Source: Actinomycetota bacterium | GTDB lineage: Bacteria; Actinomycetota; Actinomycetes; Streptosporangiales; Streptosporangiaceae | DNA: 9,528 nucleotides | Reading direction: 5' to 3' | Assembly (NCBI GenBank): GCA_003242605.1 | Contig: QGUZ01000189.1 | Span: 1-9,528 of the forward strand | In this document: in pieces, positions 5,062-9,528 of the stretch | Layout: each line of letters begins with the position of its first letter | Numbering within the stretch: position 1 is the first letter of the stretch | The notes under the pieces: generated by a model | Told to the model about the DNA's origin: nothing | The model's input: the letters and a program-made list of their open reading frames with translations, nothing else | The model's database searches: none | Translations under genes and position numbers: made by a program

Positions 5062-5961
5062 ATGCCAGCGATGACCGAGCCGACGACCTGCACCCTCGAG
5101 GTTCCGGGGGCGGTGCTGCGGTATGACGTGCGTGAGGCGACGGGCGCGGCCGGGCCGCCGCTGCTGATGGTCGGGTCGCCGATGGACGCGTCCGGGTTCG
5201 GCAGCCTGGCCGCCCGGTTCCCCGACCGCACGGTGGTGACCTATGACCCGCGGGGCACCGGCCGCAGCGTACGCACCGACGCCACGCCGCCGTCGCCGCA
5301 GGTCCACGCCGGCGACCTGAGCCGGGTGATCGCGGCGGCCTGTGGCGGGCCGGTGGACGTGTTCGCCAGCAGCGGCGGGGCGGTGAACGCGCTGGCGCTG
5401 GCCGCCCGCCATCCGGGGGCGGTGCGCACGGTGGTGGCGCACGAGCCGCCGCTGGCCACGCTGCTGCCTGACCGGGAGCACGCGCTCGCCGCGATCCGGC
5501 ACATCCGCCGCGTCTACGAGCGGGACGGGCTGGGCGCGGGCATGGCGTACTTCATCTCCCTCACCTCGATCCAGGGGGAGATCCCGGCGGGCTTCGCCGA
5601 GCTGCCGGCGCCGGACCCGGCCGCGTTCGGGTTCCCGCCGGGCGACGACGGGTCGCGGGACGACCCGCTGCTCGGCCAGAACCTGATCAGCTGCACCCAC
5701 TACGAGCCGGACTTCGCGGCGCTGCGGGCCGCGCCGGTGCGGGTGGTGTTCGCGGTGGGGGCCGAGTCGGCCGGTCAGCTCGCCTACCGGGCGGCGGTGG
5801 CGGCCGCCGAGCGGCTGGGCGCGCAATTGGTGGAGTTCCCGGGCGGGCATGCGGGGTTCCTCGGCGGCGAGTACGGCATGCAGGGGGATCCGGACGGGTT
5901 CGCCGCGGTGCTGCGCCGCGTCCTGGGCGGCGACGGTGAGCCGGCCGGGGACGCCGCCTGA
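5062..5961 (+). CDS. Alpha/beta hydrolase family protein
   Basis: A 299-aa single-domain alpha/beta hydrolase. The oxyanion-hole strand-turn is LLMVGSPMD (34-42), where many relatives have HGGP. YDPRGTGRS (61-69) is the classic strand-4 motif. The nucleophile elbow is VFASSGGAVNALALAARHPGA (100-120) with S104 as nucleophile; the first Gly of GxSxG is Ala, which is tolerated in this group. The general base is H263 in FPGGHAGF, and E235 in AVGAES is the likely acid in place of the more usual Asp. A helical cap occupies about 135-210. There is no signal peptide, so it is cytosolic. Esterase, lactonase or C-C hydrolase activity cannot be separated from sequence. It is monocistronic by appearance, with a strong hairpin just after its stop. 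Confidence 0.88.
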   Translation: MPAMTEPTTCTLEVPGAVLRYDVREATGAAGPPLLMVGSPMDASGFGSLAARFPDRTVVTYDPRGTGRSVRTDATPPSPQVHAGDLSRVIAAACGGPVDVFASSGGAVNALALAARHPGAVRTVVAHEPPLATLLPDREHALAAIRHIRRVYERDGLGAGMAYFISLTSIQGEIPAGFAELPAPDPAAFGFPPGDDGSRDDPLLGQNLISCTHYEPDFAALRAAPVRVVFAVGAESAGQLAYRAAVAAAERLGAQLVEFPGGHAGFLGGEYGMQGDPDGFAAVLRRVLGGDGEPAGDAA

Positions 5962-5967
5962 AAACGC

Positions 5968-6021
5968 CCGCGCCGGGGCCCGCGCCGCCGTGAGGGGGCG
6001 GTGGCGCGGGCCCCGGCGCGG
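5968..6021. terminator. Long bidirectional hairpin between hydrolase and L,D-transpeptidase genes
   Basis: An 18-bp perfect stem, CGCGCCGGGGCCCGCGCC (5969-5986) with its complement at 6003-6020, is extended by an outer C-G pair and by four inner pairs (one G-T wobble), leaving the 8-nt loop at 5991-5998. It starts 7 nt after the hydrolase stop and lies 25 nt beyond the transpeptidase stop at 6046, so it can serve both convergent transcripts. There is no U-tract. Confidence 0.75.
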
Positions 6022-6045
6022 TGCCGTACCGCTCCGGGGCCGGGG

Positions 6046-7248
6046 TCAGGTGTCCAGCGCGCTGCCCTTCTTCCACTCCTTGAACGACAGCTGCCAAAAG
6101 CCCCAGCCGTTGTTCCACTCCAGCGGCCGATCGGTGCCCACGATCTTGACGACGTCGCCGCGGTGGAAGTTGTCGTAGAACCACTTGGCGTCGCGCGGGT
6201 GGGCGTTGATGCAGCCGTGGCTGACGTTCGCGCGTCCCTGGGCGTAGATCGACCAGGGGGCGGCGTGCACGTACTCGCCGCTGCTGGAGATCCGCACCGC
6301 GTGGTTGACGACCTCGCGGTAGTAGCCGGGGTCGCCCGGCTTGCGGCCCGGCGAGATCATCACGACCGGGTTGCCGCGCTCCATGGTGAGGTGGATGCCG
6401 CTGGTCGTGGTGTACTCGCGGGTGGTGGCCTTGCCCGCGCTGATCGGCATGCGCCGCATCACCTTGCCGTCCTTGCGGACGACCATGGTGTGGGTCTTGA
6501 CGTTGACCGTGCTGATCCAGGCGGCGCCGATGCGCAGGGTGTGGCTGACGTTCTTCACCCCCCAGGTGCCGGGGCCGGAGCGCACCCCGGCGATGCGGGC
6601 GGTGAAGCGCACCTTCTGGTGGGCGGGCCAGAAGCGGGAGGTGCGGTAGATCACCTGCCGGTCGCTGACCCACCGCCACGCGCCGGGGACCGGCTTTTCC
6701 GGTTTGACCTCGAGCGCGCGCTCGACGGCGGCCTTGTCCTCGACCGGCCGGTTGAAGGTGACGATGATCGGCGCGCCGACACCGAGGATCTCCCCCTTGA
6801 CGGCGGGGGTGACGTCGATGACGGCGAGCTCGTTCTGGGGCTTGAGCGTGGTGAACTTGCTGTTCACCTGGGTGGGGCCACCGTCCCCCACGGCCTGGGC
6901 CTCCACCGTGTAGGTGGTGGCCGGGCGCAGCCGCTCGGTGGAGCGCCAGCGGGTGCCCGAGTCGTCGAGGCGGCCGTCGACGACGTGCCTGCCGGCGCGC
7001 ACGACGACCTTCTCGAGCTTGCCGCCGGAGGCGGTGACGACCACGGGCTTGTCGGGGCGGACCCGCTTGGCGCCTTCGGCCGGGGCGACGGTGATGGTGG
7101 GTGGTGGGGGTGCCGGCTTGGTCTGCTTCTGCTGCTGGAAGCCGCTGGCCGTGGGCTCGCCGCCGGAGCACGAGGTGCCCAGCAGCAGGGTGGCCGCGGC
7201 GATGATCGCCGCTAGCGGCTTCCTTCCGGTTCTGACAAGGGACGGCAC
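6046..7248 (-). CDS. L,D-transpeptidase lipoprotein (YkuD domain, LdtMt2-like)
   Basis: A 400-aa exported cell-wall enzyme that would form 3-3 peptidoglycan cross-links and/or anchor proteins. Residues 1-27 are a lipoprotein signal peptide (KPLAAIIAAATLLLGTSC) with C27 as the likely lipidated residue; Gly at -3 makes the lipobox atypical. A Gln/Pro-rich spacer follows (38-50), then two Ig-like domains (about 51-135 and 139-241) and the YkuD catalytic domain (about 243-370). Its active site is H328 in YVHAAPW and S343-H344-G345-C346 in SHGCINAH, with the same 18-residue His-Cys spacing as H336/C354 of M. tuberculosis LdtMt2. A Trp-rich C-terminal tail (375-400) is typical of this subfamily. 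The length fits LdtMt2 (408 aa). The start is GTG 7248, with AGGAG 6 nt upstream; a nearby ATG is out of frame. Carbapenem-type beta-lactams are the known inhibitors of this family. Confidence 0.93.
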   Translation of the reverse strand: MPSLVRTGRKPLAAIIAAATLLLGTSCSGGEPTASGFQQQKQTKPAPPPPTITVAPAEGAKRVRPDKPVVVTASGGKLEKVVVRAGRHVVDGRLDDSGTRWRSTERLRPATTYTVEAQAVGDGGPTQVNSKFTTLKPQNELAVIDVTPAVKGEILGVGAPIIVTFNRPVEDKAAVERALEVKPEKPVPGAWRWVSDRQVIYRTSRFWPAHQKVRFTARIAGVRSGPGTWGVKNVSHTLRIGAAWISTVNVKTHTMVVRKDGKVMRRMPISAGKATTREYTTTSGIHLTMERGNPVVMISPGRKPGDPGYYREVVNHAVRISSSGEYVHAAPWSIYAQGRANVSHGCINAHPRDAKWFYDNFHRGDVVKIVGTDRPLEWNNGWGFWQLSFKEWKKGSALDT

Positions 7249-7254
7249 TGCATT

Positions 7255-7270
7255 CTCCTGACCAAGGTCA
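7255..7270 (-). promoter_or_regulatory. Ribosome binding site abutting a perfect dyad
   Basis: On the minus strand AGGAG (7255-7259) precedes the GTG start by 6 nt. The dyad TGACC-AA-GGTCA (7259-7270 on the plus strand) shares one base with it. A protein bound to this dyad could affect transcript elongation or the leader; no regulator is identified. Confidence 0.5.
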
Positions 7271-7284
7271 ACACCACGCTCAAA

Positions 7285-7293
7285 ACCCTAATA
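7285..7293 (-). promoter_or_regulatory. Weak candidate -10 for the transpeptidase gene
   Basis: On the minus strand this stretch reads TATTAGGGT, containing TAGGGT (7285-7290), a TANNNT match that would give a leader of about 30 nt. No good -35 is found at 16-18 bp. The surrounding 7281-7360 is distinctly richer in A+T than the rest of the window, as expected of a divergent promoter region. Confidence 0.3.
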
Positions 7294-7420
7294 GGCGTAA
7301 CAACGGGGCATTGGAACGTTCAGTCCGGATGAGATTACGGTTTCGTCGCTATTTATCGGCCCACGGCGCAGAAACCCGACACGTCAGTGGTGTCACGGGA
7401 CCGGATCGGCGCCCCGCCGG

Positions 7421-7434
7421 GCCCCGGCCGGGGC
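7421..7434. repeat. 14-bp perfect palindrome upstream of the RecD2 gene
   Basis: GCCCCGGCCGGGGC is fully self-complementary with no spacer. It ends 56 bp before GTG 7491. It may be an operator, part of a leader structure, or just a result of high G+C content. Confidence 0.4.
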
Positions 7435-7477
7435 GGGATGATCCGGCCGCGGAGGGCGGGCGGGGCGCAGGTTGCGG

Positions 7478-7483
7478 CAGAAT
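7478..7483 (+). promoter_or_regulatory. Candidate -10 giving a near-leaderless RecD2 mRNA
   Basis: CAGAAT (5 of 6 to TAGAAT) ends 8 nt before the G of GTG 7491. That spacing would put the transcription start at or next to the start codon. No -35 is recognisable and there is no good Shine-Dalgarno for either GTG 7491 or the in-frame ATG at 7482. Confidence 0.35.
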
Positions 7484-7490
7484 GCGGCTC

Positions 7491-9528
7491 GTGGGTGAGC
7501 GCACCGAGACCGGCGGCCAGGCGGCCCGGCCGCCCGGCGTGGTCCTGCAGGGCGTGCTGGAACGCATCACCTACGTCAACGAGGAGACCGGCTACACGAT
7601 CGCGCGCGTGGCCACCGAGCGGAGCGGCGACGAGCTGCTCACCGTGGTCGGGCCGCTGCTGGGGGCGCAGGTCGGCGAGAGCCTGCGGATGACCGGCCGG
7701 TGGACCTCCCACCCCCGCTACGGCCGCCAGTTCGAGGTCTGGTCGTACGTCACCGTGCTGCCGGCCACGATCCAGGGCATCCAGCGCTATTTGGGCTCGG
7801 GGCTGATCAAGGGGATCGGGCCGAAGATGGCCGAGCGGATCGTCGCCCACTTCGGCGTCGACACCCTCGAGGTGATCGAGAAGACCCCCGAGCGGCTGCT
7901 GGAGGTGCCGGGCCTGGGCCCCAAGCGGCAGAAGATGATCGCCGACGCCTGGGAGGAGCAGAAGATCATCAAGGAGGTGATGGTCTTCCTCCAGGGCGTG
8001 GGGGTGTCCACCTCGATCGCGGTGCGAATCTACAAGCAGTACGGCGACGCGTCGATCTCGGTGGTGCGCAACCAGCCGTACCGGCTCGCCGAGGACGTGT
8101 GGGGCATCGGGTTCAAGACCGCCGACACCATCGCCCAGGCGGTGGGCATCCCCCACGACAGCCCCGACCGGGTCAAGGCCGGGCTGCGCTACACCCTGTC
8201 GCAGGCCGCCGACGACGGCCACTGCTACCTGCCCGCGCCCAACCTGATCGCCGACGCGGTGAAGATCCTGCAGGTCCCGGCCGACCTGGTCGCCGCCTGC
8301 CTGCGCGAGATGGCCGAACAGCAGGAGGGGCGGGACGGCGGATCCACCGGCAGCGGCGTGGTGTGCGAGGACATCCCCGCCCCCGGCGGCGGGGAGGGCC
8401 GCATCCCCGCGGTGTACCTGACCCCGTTCCACCGGGCCGAGGTGTCCCTCGCCGCGTCGCTGCGCGCGCTGATGGCCACCTCCCGCGACCGGCTGGCCGC
8501 GTTCGCCGGCGTCGACTGGGACGCGGCGCTGTCGTGGGTGGCCGGCCGTACCGGGGCGCGGCTCGCGCCCGAGCAGGCCGAGGCGGTCAAGCTCGCGCTC
8601 ACCGGCAAGGTCGCGGTGCTCACCGGCGGCCCCGGCTGCGGCAAGAGCTTCACCGTCAAGTCGATCGTCGCGTTGGCCCGGGCCAAGAAGGCCAAGGTGA
8701 TCCTCGCCGCCCCCACCGGCCGCGCGGCCAAGCGCCTGTCGGAGCTGACCGGGCACGAGGCCACCACCGTGCACCGGCTGCTGCAGCTGCGGCCCGGCGG
8801 GGAGGCCGCCTACGACCGGGACAACCCGCTCGACGCGGACCTGGTGGTGGTCGACGAGGCCTCCATGCTCGACCTGCTGCTCGCCAACAAGCTGGTCAAG
8901 GCGATCGCGCCGGGCACCCACCTGCTGTTCGTCGGCGACGTCGACCAGCTCCCCTCGGTCGGCGCCGGGGAGGTGCTGCGCGACCTGCTCGCCTCCCCCG
9001 AGATCCCCCGGGTGCGGCTGACGCAGATCTTCCGGCAGGCCCAGCAGTCGGGCGTGGTGGTCAACGCCCACCGGGTCAACCAGGGCCTGCACCCCTACAC
9101 CAGGGGCTATCCGGACTTCTTCCTGTTCCCCTGCGAGGAGCCGGAGCAGATCGCCGAGCTGACCGTGGACGTGGTCGCCAACCGCATCCCGCGCCGCTTC
9201 GGCCTGGACCCGCGGCGGGACGTGCAGGTGCTCGCCCCCATGCACCGCGGGGTGGCGGGCGCGGCCGCGCTCAACGCCGCGCTGCAGGAGGCGCTCACCC
9301 CGCCCCGGGAGGGGGTGCCCGAGCGCCGGTACGGCGGGCGGGTGTTCCGGGTCGGCGACAAGGTCACCCAGCTGCGCAACAACTACGAGAAGGGCGCGGC
9401 GGGGGTGTTCAACGGCACGGTCGGGGTGGTGACCGCGATCAACCCCGAGGAGCACACGCTGACCGTGCTCACCGACGAGGACGAGAGCGTCGACTACTCC
9501 TTCGACGAGCTGGACGAGCTCGCCCACG
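7491..9528 (+). CDS. recD2: RecD2-type ATP-dependent DNA helicase (SF1B), 3' end missing
   Basis: Open from GTG 7491 to the window edge, 679 codons plus one base, with no stop. The N-terminal OB-like part (about 18-92) is followed by a helix-hairpin-helix region (about 95-150) typical of RecD2 rather than RecBCD RecD. Helicase motifs run in order: Walker A GGPGCGKS (379-386), Ia APTGRAAKRL (407-416), II VVVDEASM (452-459), III GDVDQLPSVG (482-491), IV LTQIFRQA (510-517), and an SH3-like segment GDKVTQLRNNYEKG (622-635). Motifs V/VI lie beyond the edge; family length suggests roughly 60-80 residues are missing. A Gly-rich insertion (about 278-304) lies before the first RecA-like domain. RecD2 is a 5'-3' helicase acting in genome maintenance without RecBC. 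The in-frame ATG at 7482 would add three residues and cannot be excluded. Confidence 0.93.
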   Translation, partial: MGERTETGGQAARPPGVVLQGVLERITYVNEETGYTIARVATERSGDELLTVVGPLLGAQVGESLRMTGRWTSHPRYGRQFEVWSYVTVLPATIQGIQRYLGSGLIKGIGPKMAERIVAHFGVDTLEVIEKTPERLLEVPGLGPKRQKMIADAWEEQKIIKEVMVFLQGVGVSTSIAVRIYKQYGDASISVVRNQPYRLAEDVWGIGFKTADTIAQAVGIPHDSPDRVKAGLRYTLSQAADDGHCYLPAPNLIADAVKILQVPADLVAACLREMAEQQEGRDGGSTGSGVVCEDIPAPGGGEGRIPAVYLTPFHRAEVSLAASLRALMATSRDRLAAFAGVDWDAALSWVAGRTGARLAPEQAEAVKLALTGKVAVLTGGPGCGKSFTVKSIVALARAKKAKVILAAPTGRAAKRLSELTGHEATTVHRLLQLRPGGEAAYDRDNPLDADLVVVDEASMLDLLLANKLVKAIAPGTHLLFVGDVDQLPSVGAGEVLRDLLASPEIPRVRLTQIFRQAQQSGVVVNAHRVNQGLHPYTRGYPDFFLFPCEEPEQIAELTVDVVANRIPRRFGLDPRRDVQVLAPMHRGVAGAAALNAALQEALTPPREGVPERRYGGRVFRVGDKVTQLRNNYEKGAAGVFNGTVGVVTAINPEEHTLTVLTDEDESVDYSFDELDELAH

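Noticed and set aside
7212..7253. Short overlapping ORF from ATG 7253 (13 codons) before the transpeptidase GTG
   Set aside because: Its ATG is only one or two bases from the Shine-Dalgarno, too close for initiation, and the peptide has no attenuation-like features.
7381..7403. PafBC/RecA-NDp-like motif (GTCAGTG) upstream of the RecD2 gene
   Set aside because: It matches 7 of 9 bases of the TTGTCAGTG element, but the required TANNNT -10 after 8 nt is absent (GGACCG), and it is about 100 bp from the start.

Overview
The window is very GC-rich (about three quarters G+C by eye), with GTG/TTG starts, promoters that look leaderless, a deazaflavin (F420)-type reductase and an LdtMt2-like lipoprotein transpeptidase. 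All of this points to a high-GC Actinomycetota chromosome. Streptosporangiales or Thermomonosporaceae is my best guess, but the lineage is not fixed by anything I can see. There are no rRNA, tRNA, CRISPR or IS features. It reads as ordinary chromosomal gene content rather than a mobile island.

Layout: (1) 120-1052 (+) a deazaflavin-dependent nitroreductase-type domain fused to a hemerythrin HHE domain. (2) 1163-2188 (-) a class-V aminotransferase-fold PLP enzyme. (3) 2351-3574 (-) an MFS transporter lying upstream of gene 2 on the same strand. (4) 3575-3933, a 359-bp divergent intergenic region with two different tandem repeats, a strong hairpin and a promoter overlapped by a LexA (SOS)-box-like palindrome. 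(5) 3934-4917 (+) an SPL/Rv2578c-like radical SAM protein. (6) 5062-5961 (+) an alpha/beta hydrolase. (7) 6046-7248 (-) an L,D-transpeptidase lipoprotein. (8) 7491 to the right edge (+) a RecD2-type SF1B DNA helicase, cut off before its C-terminal motifs.

The two convergent gene pairs (1/2 and 6/7) are each separated by a strong GC-rich hairpin without a U-tract, probably a shared bidirectional terminator. The genes do not form one operon. The only possible co-transcribed pair is MFS to aminotransferase (162-bp gap), and even there the second gene seems to have its own promoter. Two genes (radical SAM and RecD2) are plausibly DNA-repair related.

Most worth a second look: the radical SAM gene, where a -35/-10 pair, a 10-of-12 LexA-box match and a leaderless ATG fit together and whose protein has a Cys in the usually conserved DPYQ motif; the repeat-rich divergent region with no TA dinucleotide for 228 bp upstream of the transporter; and the reductase-hemerythrin fusion. 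I see no clear new multi-gene system.
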